NCBI RefSeq assembly: GCF_002980575.1
Contig: NZ_PVBS01000001.1
Location: forward strand, 310,001 to 374,000
Direction of reading: 5' to 3'
DNA: 64,000 nt
Source of the DNA: Sphingobacterium gobiense
GTDB lineage: Bacteria; Bacteroidota; Bacteroidia; Sphingobacteriales; Sphingobacteriaceae
Each line of letters opens with the position of its first letter. The stretch's first letter is position 1. This document shows positions 25,792 to 35,379 of the stretch, piece after piece. The position numbers and the translations under genes were made by a program. The notes beneath the pieces were generated by a model. The model made no database searches. It saw only the letters and a list, made by a program, of their open reading frames with translations, and was not told the origin of the DNA.

Positions 25792-27258
25792 TTAGTTTCT
25801 TTGTGAGGTTTCGCTATCGGGTAACGGAACGGTATAATTATTCAAAACCATTGTTTTGACGCCCGTTATGGTAGCGTGATTAGGTATCGACTGGTAGGCA
25901 TTCCGTTTGTAAAAAAAGAACTGTTGCCCTTCGCCAATCATTTCCCTTCTGTACTCCCTGCCGATCTCCAGCTTTAGTGCAGCCTCTGTCACTGGTGCGA
26001 GGTCGACAGTGTTTCGAGCAGTTCTTAACACATTCAGGTACTCCGTTGCGATCGTTAAGTCAGGATGGCACTCTGCGGCAATCAGTAGTAATTCGGAAAT
26101 CCGGATCAGCGGAATCATGTACCTTCCCGGGCCGTCTGCGATGTCGGCATATTTCATATTGGTTGTAGCGGATACCGTAGCATTAGATGCCGTTTGCCAA
26201 ATTCGCCTGCGGTAGTCGTTTCCATCATCGTACAGGTCGTCGACGCGGCGTTCATCCTCATCGCCAGCACTAAACGATAGCTTGTTCGCCGACGTTAGAT
26301 TTACGCTGAAGAGCCTGTCATACATTCGGTCCCGGTTGATGTCATATAACGCAAACATAACCTCAGAACTAAACAAGCGATCTGGTGTGGTCGGATGGGT
26401 CGCTTGCGCGAAAGTAACGAAAGGAAAAACTATCTGGTCGTCGGTAAATACTTCTTCCAATACTTCTGCTGCCTGCGTCAGCGCATCTGCTTTATTGTTT
26501 TGCCATAAGTATGCACGTGCTAATAGCGCCTTGGTGGCATAGTAATTTAAGCGATATTGACGATAATAGAGGTCGTTAGATCCCGAGGGGTTATTCCCGT
26601 TGCGAACACCATCTGTGCGTATCGGATCGGTATCTTCCATCAATAAAATAGCAGCTTCAAGATCAGCCACTACATGTGCCATTATCTCTTCAGATCCAAG
26701 CAACGGAGCTATATCGTATCCAGTTTTATTAACGTAAGGGATAGCCAAAGTTGCCTTATTTTCTTCCGTATAGATTGGTCCGAACAAGCGTAACATATCC
26801 AAATGCAGCATCGCACGCAAGGCCAATGTCTCCCCTTTAATAATGCCGTAATATGGCTGAGGAAGTACATCGCTAGGCTCATCACCGCATTTCTCTAAGA
26901 TAACATTGCAGTTAGCAATTAATTCATACGCCTTGCGCCAGGCATTGTCAAACGTAGTTTTTACGTCGCTTTCCGTATAGGCGAACGTAGCGTATCTGTG
27001 ATAGTTATGCGTAGAACTACTCATAAAATAATACTGCCCCAGTACGTCTATTGCTCCGGTCGTCATGGCCCGCCCGTAAAGCGCTGTATTGGCCATTTCT
27101 ACATAGACGCCATTTAACGCTTTCAGATAGCCTTCCCGGTTTATAAATAGTTGATCTTCATCCAGCCGATCGGTGGGCTTCACGTCTATCCATTTACTGC
27201 ATGAATGGGTCAATAAACTTAATACCAGGCATATATATATATTGTGTATTGTTTTCAT
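25792..27258 (-). CDS. SusD/RagB-family lipoprotein, locus 2
   Basis: 488 residues, lipobox LTHSCSKWIDVKPTDR. The family core ALRAMLHLDMLRLFGPIY is visible, followed by the RagB/SusD C-terminal region with YREMIGEGQQFFFYKRNA. Starts 14 bp after susC. Surface ligand-binding partner of the locus 2 SusC. Ligand unknown; the thioredoxin and PKD neighbours do not point to a glycan. Confidence 0.95.
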   Translation of the reverse strand: MKTIHNIYICLVLSLLTHSCSKWIDVKPTDRLDEDQLFINREGYLKALNGVYVEMANTALYGRAMTTGAIDVLGQYYFMSSSTHNYHRYATFAYTESDVKTTFDNAWRKAYELIANCNVILEKCGDEPSDVLPQPYYGIIKGETLALRAMLHLDMLRLFGPIYTEENKATLAIPYVNKTGYDIAPLLGSEEIMAHVVADLEAAILLMEDTDPIRTDGVRNGNNPSGSNDLYYRQYRLNYYATKALLARAYLWQNNKADALTQAAEVLEEVFTDDQIVFPFVTFAQATHPTTPDRLFSSEVMFALYDINRDRMYDRLFSVNLTSANKLSFSAGDEDERRVDDLYDDGNDYRRRIWQTASNATVSATTNMKYADIADGPGRYMIPLIRISELLLIAAECHPDLTIATEYLNVLRTARNTVDLAPVTEAALKLEIGREYRREMIGEGQQFFFYKRNAYQSIPNHATITGVKTMVLNNYTVPLPDSETSQRN

Positions 27259-27272
27259 ATTATACTTATCTA

Positions 27273-30200
27273 TTAAAATCGAACTGCTGCTGAAAAGGAT
27301 ATCGACCGCGCAAACGGATAATCAATGCCCCGCTCATTTGTAATGGTCGATAGATGGAAAATATCATTCATAAACGCCCTAAAGGTCACGGATGATGCAC
27401 GTATCGATTTTAACCAAGCTGCGTTGGTGTTTTCGTAACCTAAAGAAAAAGACTCACCAATGAGTTGATTGTTATCTTCTACGAAACGAGAAGACATTGG
27501 CGTTGTCTCAGTAAGTGCAATGCCTTTGAAACGAGCTACGTCTCCTGGCTTTTGCCAGCGTTCGTAAAGCGCACGTTTATCTTGATTTAAGGTTACATTG
27601 GCCCGAGATATATTCTCCACCTTTTCAAAAAGGGTTTGCATAAAAGCTTGCCCGCCGATGCGGTACCTTAAGTAGGCAGAAGCAGTAAAACCTTTGTAGA
27701 AAAAGTTTGTCCCGATTACGCCTTCAAGATCTGGATCGCTGTTTCCAACGATGACCTCATCCTGATAGTTGTGTACAAAGGTCTGTTCATTATTGCGGTT
27801 CAGGAATATTTCTCGTCCTGTCGCGGGATCTATACCGGCCGAACGTACGGCCCAGAGGTCTGAAGGACTTCCGCCATCGTAATAGCGAACGAGATTGCGG
27901 CTCTTATTGGCTTCGTTAAAGTTAGCCAATTGATTGCCCATATTACGGTATTCGGCCTTTAGCTGACGTAAGTTAAGGTTAATCCGCCAGCTTAGTTGGC
28001 GGCGTTTTAGCACCGTGTAATCGGTGATCAAGGTGAAACCATGTGTTACTTGTTCGCCGATGTTTTGTGCCACTCGACTCACGCCAGTCGAGGATGGTAG
28101 GGATACAATAACCAATAGCGGATCGGTCGTCTTTACAAAGTAATCTCCGTTAAATCGGAGACGGTTGTTAAATATCGTAAGGTCGAAACCCACATTCCGG
28201 TCTAAGGTAGTTTGCCATTGCAGACCCCTATTTCCCATGTTGCTGATTAACGTACTTGCACCGAAAGGATTGCGGTTGTCGTTGTTGTAGCGATAAAGGC
28301 GCATGGATATATAGTTATCGAAATTCTGATTGCCCGGGTTACCGATTGATCCCCGAATTCGGAGTTGATTTAGCCAGCTAATCACAGCATTTTTTATAAA
28401 GTGCTCGTTATGTGCATTCCAAGCTACTCCTGTAGACCAAATGGTAGAGAACTGTCTTTCGGATCCAAAAACGGATGATCCATCAGATCGTAACGTAGCA
28501 TCAAATAAATAGCGCTGATCGTAGGCGTATCCAGTATTCAGAAAAAAACTTGCCCCCCTTCGTACAGCTTCCTCATAGTTAGGTCGCTGTTGTGTATAAT
28601 ATCCTAATGCAAAACTGGGATTAGAAAATTCATCATCGATAAAACCCGCTGCACCGAAGGAACTTTGCTGACGTTTATTTTGCTCCATTCGCGCACCGGC
28701 AACTGCATTGACCATGTGTTTTTCTGCTAACAGCTTTCCGTAGGTCAAGCTAAAATCACCATCATAATTGATGTTTTTTCCATTCGATTCGTTATAGCGT
28801 CCTCGCTCTAGGACATCTGTTTCTATAAATTCCGTATTGAAAGGTGAACGGAATAGTTCACGGCTTGTATTCATACTACGGATACCGAAGCGACCACGTG
28901 CTCGTAACGATTCCATTATCCGCCATTCTATTTCAAAGTTATTGGTAAACCCCTGTGTTTCTTCTAAGTCTATATTTAAATTTTCTTGATCATATAAGGG
29001 ACTATAGACATTGACCGTTTGTGGTTGGAAATTAGCATTATTATAGATGTAGCTCTCCAGTAGCATATTGGGACGACCATCTGCATCGTACTTGCGATAA
29101 TAAGGGTTTGCTCGAGAGAAACTAGCGAAACTAACGCTCTCGCGGTTTGCGCGTATATTATCTATACTCAGCGAGTTATTAACAGAAATGTTTCCTTTAC
29201 GATAGAGCAGACGAATATTACCATTAGTCGTTTGTCGATCAGATCCCTCCATCACACCTTTGTTCACACCGTGATTGATCGATGCGCTATATCTTAGATT
29301 GGCGTCACCTCCTTCAGCAAACAGCGTGTGACGTTGGTTCAACGTGGTGCGCAACGGCTCATTGGGCCAGTAGGTATTCACGCCGCGACGAACTTCCTTT
29401 AAACGGTTATTATAATTCGCCTCGCTGGCAGGGTTGGTACCCACTATGAGATTACCGTTTTCATTCAACAAACCGTAGAAGCCCGATAAAAGTTCGAATT
29501 GCAGCTTTTCTTCCGCATTCATTAAATTGTAGTCCGTTAAATCTGCAAAATTTACGGAGCCATTTAGGTTGTAATTGATGCGTAGTTGTCCAGGTACCGG
29601 TCGTTTCGTCTCGACAACAACCACACCGTTTGCAGCCTTGGAACCATAAATAGCCGTAGCAGAAGCATCTTTTAATAAAGTAATGCTTTCTACGCGATCC
29701 ATACTGAGATCGCTGATGATCTGTAACGTACTCTCGAAACCATCAAGAATAAACAACGGCTGATTTGGATCCGAGCTAAATTCGTCGGTTAAACCAATAA
29801 CACTGCTTTTGCCGCGTATTTCGATGTTGGCCATACGGTTGGGATCTGATCCAAATTGATTGTTATCGATAACAGCAAAGGAGGGATCTAATGTTTTTAG
29901 ACTTTGAAGAACATTTTGATTGCCTACCATCTGCAACTCCTTGGCCGTATAGGTAGCCGATGACCCCGTAAAACTTTCTTTATTACGTTGATATATTCCG
30001 GTAATTACCACATCCTTGATAGCATCGGCAGCGGGTTCCAATTGTACGGACAAGTATTCTTGATCTTTATACTCCATTTCCAAGGTCTTCATTCCAACGT
30101 AGGTGAAAACTAAAAATATTCTCCCCGTTTCGTTTGGCAGGATGAGTCTGAAGCGTCCCCTGGTATCGGTACTGCAACTCAGCTTAGTTCCTTTGACCTG

Positions 30201-30629
30201 CACAGTAACACCTTCTAGATGGGCTTTGGTCTCAGCTTGGTGTACAGTTCCTACAACTAAGCGTTGCTGTACATCGGCCTTCGGCATCTGGACGGTAGGC
30301 ATGGTTTTCGCTTTCCGGGAAAGGGAAATGGTTTTGTCTTCCAGCTGATACGCGATAGATTGACCCGCTGTAATTTGTTCTAAGAAACGCCCTAATTGCA
30401 TGCCCCGCACATCAACGGTGACGGGTTTGGCTTCTTCCAACAAACTTTTGGAACTAAATACAGTATAGCCAGTTTGTTGCCGGATAGCTTCTATAATGCG
30501 TGCAAAGGGAATGTTTTTTCCTTTTAGCGTAATCTGCTGGGAATAGCTGGACGCACTTACTGTTAACAGTCCAGCCAATGTTAAGAACATGATGATCTTC
30601 ATCACTCGTGTTAAGTAATTTATATTCAT
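27273..30629 (-). CDS. SusC/RagA-family TonB-linked outer membrane protein, locus 2
   Basis: About 1118 residues from ATG 30629 (MNINYLTRVMKIIMFLTLAG). The open frame reaches a TTG at 30659, but the signal peptide fits the inner ATG. STN domain (ITLKGKNIPFARIIEAIRQQ), carboxypeptidase-regulatory-like domain, plug with DVVITGIYQRNKESFTGSSA, and LLKDASATAIYGSKAANGVV, a hallmark of SusC plugs. The barrel ends RSISFSAAVRF. The STN domain again implies signalling to the FecR upstream. Confidence 0.95.
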   Translation of the reverse strand: MNINYLTRVMKIIMFLTLAGLLTVSASSYSQQITLKGKNIPFARIIEAIRQQTGYTVFSSKSLLEEAKPVTVDVRGMQLGRFLEQITAGQSIAYQLEDKTISLSRKAKTMPTVQMPKADVQQRLVVGTVHQAETKAHLEGVTVQVKGTKLSCSTDTRGRFRLILPNETGRIFLVFTYVGMKTLEMEYKDQEYLSVQLEPAADAIKDVVITGIYQRNKESFTGSSATYTAKELQMVGNQNVLQSLKTLDPSFAVIDNNQFGSDPNRMANIEIRGKSSVIGLTDEFSSDPNQPLFILDGFESTLQIISDLSMDRVESITLLKDASATAIYGSKAANGVVVVETKRPVPGQLRINYNLNGSVNFADLTDYNLMNAEEKLQFELLSGFYGLLNENGNLIVGTNPASEANYNNRLKEVRRGVNTYWPNEPLRTTLNQRHTLFAEGGDANLRYSASINHGVNKGVMEGSDRQTTNGNIRLLYRKGNISVNNSLSIDNIRANRESVSFASFSRANPYYRKYDADGRPNMLLESYIYNNANFQPQTVNVYSPLYDQENLNIDLEETQGFTNNFEIEWRIMESLRARGRFGIRSMNTSRELFRSPFNTEFIETDVLERGRYNESNGKNINYDGDFSLTYGKLLAEKHMVNAVAGARMEQNKRQQSSFGAAGFIDDEFSNPSFALGYYTQQRPNYEEAVRRGASFFLNTGYAYDQRYLFDATLRSDGSSVFGSERQFSTIWSTGVAWNAHNEHFIKNAVISWLNQLRIRGSIGNPGNQNFDNYISMRLYRYNNDNRNPFGASTLISNMGNRGLQWQTTLDRNVGFDLTIFNNRLRFNGDYFVKTTDPLLVIVSLPSSTGVSRVAQNIGEQVTHGFTLITDYTVLKRRQLSWRINLNLRQLKAEYRNMGNQLANFNEANKSRNLVRYYDGGSPSDLWAVRSAGIDPATGREIFLNRNNEQTFVHNYQDEVIVGNSDPDLEGVIGTNFFYKGFTASAYLRYRIGGQAFMQTLFEKVENISRANVTLNQDKRALYERWQKPGDVARFKGIALTETTPMSSRFVEDNNQLIGESFSLGYENTNAAWLKSIRASSVTFRAFMNDIFHLSTITNERGIDYPFARSISFSAAVRF

Positions 30630-30705
30630 TAATTTTACCGTTGATTTTGGTTGGTGCAATATCTGCTTGTAATGTTTAGGTAATTGCTGAAAATCAGATC
30701 GTAGG

Positions 30706-30727
30706 GGAAAGGATGGCAGTCCTTTCC
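30706..30727 (-). promoter_or_regulatory. fecR-susC intergenic hairpin, locus 2
   Basis: GGAAAGGA pairs perfectly with TCCTTTCC around TGGCAG (plus-strand reading). It is in the 174-bp gap between the FecR stop and the SusC start, with no U-tract in the direction of transcription. Position matches the hairpins at 1036 and 46444. Confidence 0.6.
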
Positions 30728-30803
30728 TTCTTTTTGGATTTTAGGTACAATCTGTTCGGATTCATTATTCGTGTTATTTCATAGGCATTCAGATTTTTAA
30801 GTA

Positions 30804-31970
30804 TTAAATTTTCTTTCCTTTGATGATAAGTTTGCGTTTGACAGTATCCAAGCTATAGTTAATATCGGCGACGTCGAGTACGCGCAGTACCAGACCTATG
30901 TTTTGATTGCGGAAGGCATCGCCTGCTAATTCGACAGCCGGCACTTTTCCTTCATAGGCAATGGTCAGATCATACCAATGGCCAATTTCAGTCATTACTT
31001 CGGTAAAAGATTTTCCATCAAAGCTAAACTTTCCGTCGCGCCAGGCCATGTAATTACGCGCATTAACTTGGTGAATGTGTGTGCCTGAATTCGTTGTAAT
31101 AGCCTGATCTCCTGGAGATAATAACAACTTCTTGTGCTGGTCTGTCAGGGCTATTTTACCTTCTATGAGCGTGGTTTTGCTAGACGTTTGATCAGGGTAG
31201 GCGGAGATATTGAATTGTGTACCCAATACGTCAATCTCTTGCTTACTGCTGATCACCTTAAAAGCTTTTTTTGATCCATCAGTTCGATATGCCGACTTCA
31301 CTTCAAAGTACGCTTCGCCTTCCAACTCGACAACACGTTGTTCATCTGTAAAATCGGTAGGGTAGGTTAACTTAGAAGCTGCATTTAACCACACCCGGGT
31401 GCCATCAGGCAAGGTAACCTGATAGGTGCCGCCCCGTGGGGTTTGTAGAACCAACTTTGCGACCTTATCACCGACACCATCTAATGAACCGTCTTCCTGC
31501 ACAGTTGTACCATCGCCGTATGTGATGCCATTATTGACGACAATGCCATCCTGTGCGGTACTTAGATTAATCTGTCTGCCGTCGGTCAATATAAGCGTAG
31601 CTTTGTTTCCTCCGGGCTCAATTGTCGTACTGGTTGATACAGGAGATGTCATATGGTTGTCTACGTAAACATGGTTTGCCCAAATACCTAAAAATACAAC
31701 TAAAACCACTGCAGCAGCAATCCAATAAAGCTTTCGAATATTAGAACGAGGGTAGCGTATGGTTTGCTCTTCTTTAATTTGGGCGAGCAGACCATCGAGC
31801 ATCCGCGTCTTTATCTGATCGTGACTTTCATCGGCGGTCAAAGGTATAGTAACCGCGGTATCATCATGACTATTATACCAATCGATTAAAACTTGTAACT
31901 CATCAGAATTAATGCGGTTGTTTTTGAACTTATAAACTAATTGCTCAATATATTTAGGATCGTGGATCAT
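30804..31970 (-). CDS. FecR-family anti-sigma factor, locus 2
   Basis: 388 residues. N-terminal cytoplasmic part of about 85 residues (IEQLVYKFKNNRINSDELQV), membrane helix LYWIAAAVVLVVFLGIWA, FecR domain with TYQVTLPDGTRVWLNAASKL and VVELEGEAYFEV, and C-terminal DUF4974 ending LIIKGKKI. Anti-sigma for the sigma factor at 32079, with SusC 27273 as sensor. Between sigma and fecR there is a gap of 108 bp. Confidence 0.95.
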   Translation of the reverse strand: MIHDPKYIEQLVYKFKNNRINSDELQVLIDWYNSHDDTAVTIPLTADESHDQIKTRMLDGLLAQIKEEQTIRYPRSNIRKLYWIAAAVVLVVFLGIWANHVYVDNHMTSPVSTSTTIEPGGNKATLILTDGRQINLSTAQDGIVVNNGITYGDGTTVQEDGSLDGVGDKVAKLVLQTPRGGTYQVTLPDGTRVWLNAASKLTYPTDFTDEQRVVELEGEAYFEVKSAYRTDGSKKAFKVISSKQEIDVLGTQFNISAYPDQTSSKTTLIEGKIALTDQHKKLLLSPGDQAITTNSGTHIHQVNARNYMAWRDGKFSFDGKSFTEVMTEIGHWYDLTIAYEGKVPAVELAGDAFRNQNIGLVLRVLDVADINYSLDTVKRKLIIKGKKI

Positions 31971-32078
31971 CTTAATTCTATCTGTCTACTTATATAGACA
32001 GTAGAATAGGTGATAAGGGTGAGTCGAAAATATTATATTGTTAATTTTTTATTAAAAAACCGGTCTTTAAAGGGTAGG

Positions 32079-32666
32079 TTATTGAAAAAAAATAGGGATA
32101 AACACGATAGTGGTTAATAGTTCCGTGTTGTTACGGATGTCTTTATTCGCTTTTTTTAAATGAGATTTAACGGTATTTTCCGAAAGATTAAGTTTCTCGG
32201 CGATTTGCTTCGTAGAAAGACCTTCATGTCGGCTTAAAGTAAATACCAATTTGCATTGTGCAGGCAAAGAATAGATCGCACGGTCGATTTGTTGGGCTAA
32301 CTCGCGCGCAATCAGTTCGCGTTCCGGCGTGTCAAGGTTTACCATCTCAAAAGGAGAATAACTTTCTGCCTTTAGACGTTCGCGGTGCCGACGATCTAAA
32401 ATATTAAATGATTGATTGCGTATTGCACGAGCTAAATAGTTTGCAAGTTCATCTTTGGCCAAGGAGAAATCACTGCGCAACTTCCATAATTTGCACAACA
32501 CGTCCTGTACGCATTCCTCCGCTTCTTCTAGATTACCTAATCGATTAAAGGCTACAGCTAACATTTTTTCCCAATAGCGATCGTATATCTCAACCAACAC
32601 ACGCTCGTCACCTCCGCGCATAAACTGGACTAACTCCCGATCGCCGTAAATCTTATAATCCACCAT
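32079..32666 (-). CDS. RNA polymerase ECF sigma-70 factor, locus 2
   Basis: 195 residues. Region 2: YWEKMLAVAFNRLGNLEEAE and ECVQDVLCKLWKLRSDFSLA. Region 4: LPAQCKLVFTLSRHEGLSTK and the helix-turn-helix IAEKLNLSENTVKSHLKKAN. Ends in a hydrophobic tail (TIVFIPIFFQ). Heads the eight-gene locus 2 operon and probably activates it on substrate import. Confidence 0.95.
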   Translation of the reverse strand: MVDYKIYGDRELVQFMRGGDERVLVEIYDRYWEKMLAVAFNRLGNLEEAEECVQDVLCKLWKLRSDFSLAKDELANYLARAIRNQSFNILDRRHRERLKAESYSPFEMVNLDTPERELIARELAQQIDRAIYSLPAQCKLVFTLSRHEGLSTKQIAEKLNLSENTVKSHLKKANKDIRNNTELLTTIVFIPIFFQ

Positions 32667-32689
32667 TCGTCATGTATCTACTTGCCCTA

Positions 32690-32697
32690 CAAACTTA
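32690..32697 (-). promoter_or_regulatory. -7 promoter element of the locus 2 sigma gene
   Basis: Minus strand reads TAAGTTTG, a match to TAnnTTTG, 24 bp before the start codon at 32666. The same octamer precedes the sigma gene at 7302. Confidence 0.55.
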
Positions 32698-32955
32698 TAT
32701 ATATTTGCTTTTATATGCAATTATAATTACGTGGCACGCAGCATTCGACAAAACGGCAATTGGATAGGCTGGTTTTCGAGCTGCCTCAACGAAGCTATTA
32801 TTGCTTCGAATATGATCATTGATAAAGTGGTTAGAAAGCATCACTCTTGAATGCTCCATGCTTCGAAAATTGGTAATAATCGACAGCTGGTAGAAGTACC
32901 AATTAAAGGCTAAATTTATATGGCCGCTACTCATCCATACAGATGTCGACATCAT
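32695..32955 (-). CDS. doubtful ORF downstream of DUF1304 gene
   Basis: 86-codon open frame that overlaps the stop of the DUF1304 gene by one base. The product (FNWYFYQLSIITNFRSMEHS in its middle) has no recognised domain and overlaps the promoter of the sigma gene. It may be a fragment of a lost gene or chance. Otherwise I see nothing in this gap. Confidence 0.2.
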   Translation of the reverse strand: MMSTSVWMSSGHINLAFNWYFYQLSIITNFRSMEHSRVMLSNHFINDHIRSNNSFVEAARKPAYPIAVLSNAACHVIIIAYKSKYI

Positions 32956-33329
32956 TATACGTATCTAGATAATAGAACAAAAATCAACGCTAAAATTGCA
33001 GGGACTCCCTGTTTTAAAAGGATACTTTTTGAAGCCGTGGTTGCACCATAGAGAGCAGCTACAATAACGCAGCTAAGAAAAAACACCCTTATATTGAACG
33101 ACCACGCAGGATCTTGGATCAGAAACGACCAGAGAAGCCCGGCCGCAAGGAAACCGTTGTATAGGCCTTGGTTGGCCGCCAGTTTTTTTGTAGGTGTAAA
33201 AAGATGATCTGGTAGCGACCCTCTGAAAACCTTTTTTCCGGTAGTTTCCCAGGCAAACATTTCTAACCACATGATGTAGATATGTTCTAAAGCTACTATA
33301 GCCGTGAACACGATTGCAAGTGTTTCCAT
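32955..33329 (-). CDS. DUF1304-family membrane protein
   Basis: About 124 residues from ATG 33329 (METLAIVFTAIVALEHIYIM). Four hydrophobic segments. The motifs ALEHIYIMWLEMFAW, NQGLYNGFLAAGLLWSF and VIVAALYGATTASKSILLKQ define the DUF1304 family of small inner-membrane proteins with unknown role. It stands alone. Confidence 0.92.
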   Translation of the reverse strand: METLAIVFTAIVALEHIYIMWLEMFAWETTGKKVFRGSLPDHLFTPTKKLAANQGLYNGFLAAGLLWSFLIQDPAWSFNIRVFFLSCVIVAALYGATTASKSILLKQGVPAILALIFVLLSRYV

Positions 33330-33478
33330 TTTAATCAACTAATTTTTTAAACGTTATCAAATCTTTCTGGGCTGCCTGCATGCTATATTTCATGTGGCTC
33401 GAAACTATACAAATGTATATAATAAAATACAGTATTATCGGGAGGACAGATAACATTTGATCTGCTTGAGACTTGTTC

Positions 33479-33536
33479 AGTTTCCACGCAGTGGAGTAGC
33501 TGATTTCATAGTGGACAAACAATGATCGAAAACATA
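33479..33536. repeat. 55-bp repeat (family 3), copy 1
   Basis: AGTTTCCACGCAGTGGAGTA followed by ACAAACAATGATCGAAAACA. A second copy (CATTCCAAGTAGTGGAATAG ... ACAAACACTGATCGAAAACA) is at 44178-44236, where it interrupts an rpn remnant. TTCCA and TGGAA can pair. Apart from a doubtful 63-codon frame, no gene lies at 33330-33548. Confidence 0.5.
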
Positions 33537-33548
33537 AGAGGGGGCGGG

Positions 33549-33569
33549 AAGAAGATCGAAAAGAAATAA
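33549..33569 (+). pseudogene. C-terminal remnant of an rpn gene
   Basis: Reads KKIEKK then two stops, joined to hp1 copy H by the spacer ATAACAAAAA, the same spacing as in the rpn gene at 57158. Very short; supported mainly by the identical junction. Confidence 0.45.
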
Positions 33570-33709
33570 TAACAAAAAATCCTGGAGCGGGGAGCTCCAG
33601 GATTTTTACTAACTAACCAATTATTAACCTAAATTATGAATTACTGAAATGTTATCAATTTGTGTGCCTTTTTTATGTTTTATAACTGTATTTTAACATA
33701 TCTTAACAA
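33570..33709 (+). repeat. hp1 repeat, copy H
   Basis: AATCCTGGAGC/GCTCCAGGATT perfect hairpin; both arms differ from copy B, so base pairing is conserved. Subtype 1 tail with TGTGTGCCTTTTTTATG and ending TTTAACATATCTTAACAA. A NUDIX remnant follows directly. Confidence 0.9.
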
Positions 33710-33962
33710 AAGCCCCCTCCCATAAGTAAGAATTCCCTAACAATAGGCACATCAGCTTCTGCCGAGTCGTAATCTTGTCGTTCGCTTCTATCAACCCAGA
33801 TGGCCTGCGCGTGCTCGACAATAGTCATAGAACCACCCGTCCATTTACAAAGAAAAGGGTAGAGGCGGAGCGAAAATGCTGGGTAGAGGTGTTCTACCAC
33901 AGTAAGCGCAGTTCCGACTACAATTTCCACTTCAAGTTCGTCGAAGATTTCTTGACCTATGA
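33703..33962 (-). pseudogene. NUDIX gene, truncated and with a damaged Nudix box
   Basis: C-terminal 75 residues match the NUDIX at 59210 (YPFLCKWTGG, EHAQAIWV, SAEADVPIVREFL). Further upstream the frame continues as GQEIFDELEVEIVVG where intact copies read LKREIKEELGLEIEVG. The catalytic REUXEEXG is thus altered (R to Q, G to E) and the N-terminus is gone. Not expected to hydrolyse nucleotides. Confidence 0.75.
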
Positions 33963-34026
33963 AAAGTTGTACAGGCGCAGGAATCGTTAACTTGGGATCG
34001 ATCTTAGAATATGTAAACTATATGCG

Positions 34027-34404
34027 ATGCTTAAAATAAATGTAAAAACCGACTGTGGACATTCTCCAAAACGTACGTTTCTCCGAGATTTTAATATAGC
34101 TTTCGGAAAAGGAGATGCTACTTTTATTATTGCCCAAGTGACAGATGATATCGTTTGGGAGGTGATGGGCGAACGAACTATTGAAGGAAAAGACAGCTTC
34201 TCCAAAGCGATCAACGAGATGAAAGAGAAAGAGGTTGCCGAAATAACTATAGAGAAAGTGGTGACACACGGCAGAGAAGGTGCCGTGAACGGTGTCATGA
34301 AAATGAAAGACGGCAAACAATATGCTTTTGCAGATTTTTATGAATTCAAAAATACGACGAGCACAACCATTAAGTCGATGACTTCATATGTGGTCGAAAT
34401 ATAG
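34027..34404 (+). CDS. SnoaL/NTF2-like protein
   Basis: 125 residues with the NTF2-like pattern: DFNIAFGKGDATFIIAQVTD, DDIVWEVMGERTIEGKDSFS, GREGAVNGVMKMKDGKQYAF and ADFYEFKNTTSTTIKSMTSY. No signal peptide. It lies between the NUDIX remnant and hp2 copy a, as cargo of the repeat module; hp2 copy a, about 190 bp downstream, could end its transcript. Confidence 0.85.
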   Translation: MLKINVKTDCGHSPKRTFLRDFNIAFGKGDATFIIAQVTDDIVWEVMGERTIEGKDSFSKAINEMKEKEVAEITIEKVVTHGREGAVNGVMKMKDGKQYAFADFYEFKNTTSTTIKSMTSYVVEI

Positions 34405-34591
34405 TCGTTAGCACAACCTGTTTAGGTCGCTATTTAAGACTACAGTTATTATGTGCCGTTGGTCAATTACTGTTCTCATCAGGGATTTTTGATAGTCGTG
34501 TTTCTGCTTCTGCATAGCGGCGCACCGCTTTTATTGTCAAGATCGACAGCGATATATAATATAAAAATTATTAAGGAAGATTTGAACGATA

Positions 34592-34691
34592 ACAAAAAAA
34601 TCAAAGCCTGCATTTGCAGGCTTTGCTAACTAAACTAAACATCGGGAAATATTTCACAACATGTCCCCTCTAAACAAAAGTCTAAAGTCTA
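34592..34691. repeat. hp2 repeat, copy a
   Basis: Hairpin AAAGCCTGCATTTGCAGGCTTT, then GCTAACTAAACTAAACATCG, GGAAATATTTCACAACATGT and CTAAACAAAAG up to the stop of the NTF2-like gene. In the minus direction this is that gene's 3' untranslated region and terminator (T-rich after the stem). Confidence 0.88.
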
Positions 34692-35117
34692 TTACAGATA
34701 AGTCGTTTCCACTTTGCTCACTTTCCATCCATCTTTTCCTTGGTTCAGCGTAATGTAGTCTACGCGGGTGAAATTCTCGAATGCCATCGTTGCTTTGGCT
34801 ACGCATATCTTTCCGTCCTGCGATAGGATCTCGTAGCTGCTCTTGCAGTCATATTTGTTACCCTTGTTGGCCTTTAGGTATTTGATGTATTCCTTTTTGC
34901 CCGCGCGGTCATTATTGTTCACGTTGCGGTACTCAAAATCATCCGCAAAAAGAAACTTGTTCATGTCGATACTGCCCACGGTAACCGCTTCCAGGTACGT
35001 ATTCAGAATCATGTCCGATTTCAGTTCTTTCAAAGGATTGGCTTTTTCCGAAGCAAAGGAGCTTAGTGATGTCACCATGATCAAAGCTGCTGCGATAGTT
35101 TTCAAGGTCGTTCTCAT
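34692..35117 (-). CDS. secreted NTF2-like protein, module copy a
   Basis: 141 residues from ATG 35117. Sec signal peptide (LKTIAAALIMVTSLSSFASE) and an NTF2-like/lumazine-binding-like domain: MILNTYLEAVTVGSIDMNKF, RAGKKEYIKYLKANKG, FTRVDYITLNQGKDGWKVSK. The frame upstream of 35117 is not conserved among copies in the way the start is. Near-identical paralogs at 40831 and 53471 share promoter, coding region and terminator. A periplasmic role is likely; the ligand is unknown. Confidence 0.88.
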   Translation of the reverse strand: MRTTLKTIAAALIMVTSLSSFASEKANPLKELKSDMILNTYLEAVTVGSIDMNKFLFADDFEYRNVNNNDRAGKKEYIKYLKANKGNKYDCKSSYEILSQDGKICVAKATMAFENFTRVDYITLNQGKDGWKVSKVETTYL

Positions 35118-35174
35118 ATCTGTAGTTTTTAATGTGTTATTTATAATATTTTTTCTATTTCTTATTTGATACTT

Positions 35175-35182
35175 CAAAGGTA
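35175..35182 (-). promoter_or_regulatory. promoter of NTF2-like gene, copy a
   Basis: Minus strand TACCTTTG fits TAnnTTTG, 58 bp before the start. The same octamer is kept in copies c and e (41314, 53954). A conserved block upstream contains TTTCTCGGTAACCGCGGTAA (plus strand, near 35230), with an ACCGCGGT palindrome that could be an operator. Confidence 0.55.
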
Positions 35183-35379
35183 TTGCGAGATGAAGATTTA
35201 CCGAATAACGATTAGACCAAGCTCCGGCATTTCTCGGTAACCGCGGTAAAAAAATCGGTAAATGCAAATATTTACTTGTTTGTTCATGCCAAAAGGATTG
35301 CAAGCCAGTTGCCAAAGCATCCAATGCTTTGTTTTAAAGGTGTTTATGATTTTTAACATCATTTCCCCCTGTTCACGGT

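Noticed and set aside
33331..33522. 63-codon minus-strand frame upstream of DUF1304 gene
   Set aside because: It spans the 55-bp repeat, is not protein-like and overlaps the DUF1304 start.
35118..35324. N-terminal extension of the NTF2-like gene
   Set aside because: The extension covers the conserved promoter; the signal peptide starts at 35117 in all three copies.
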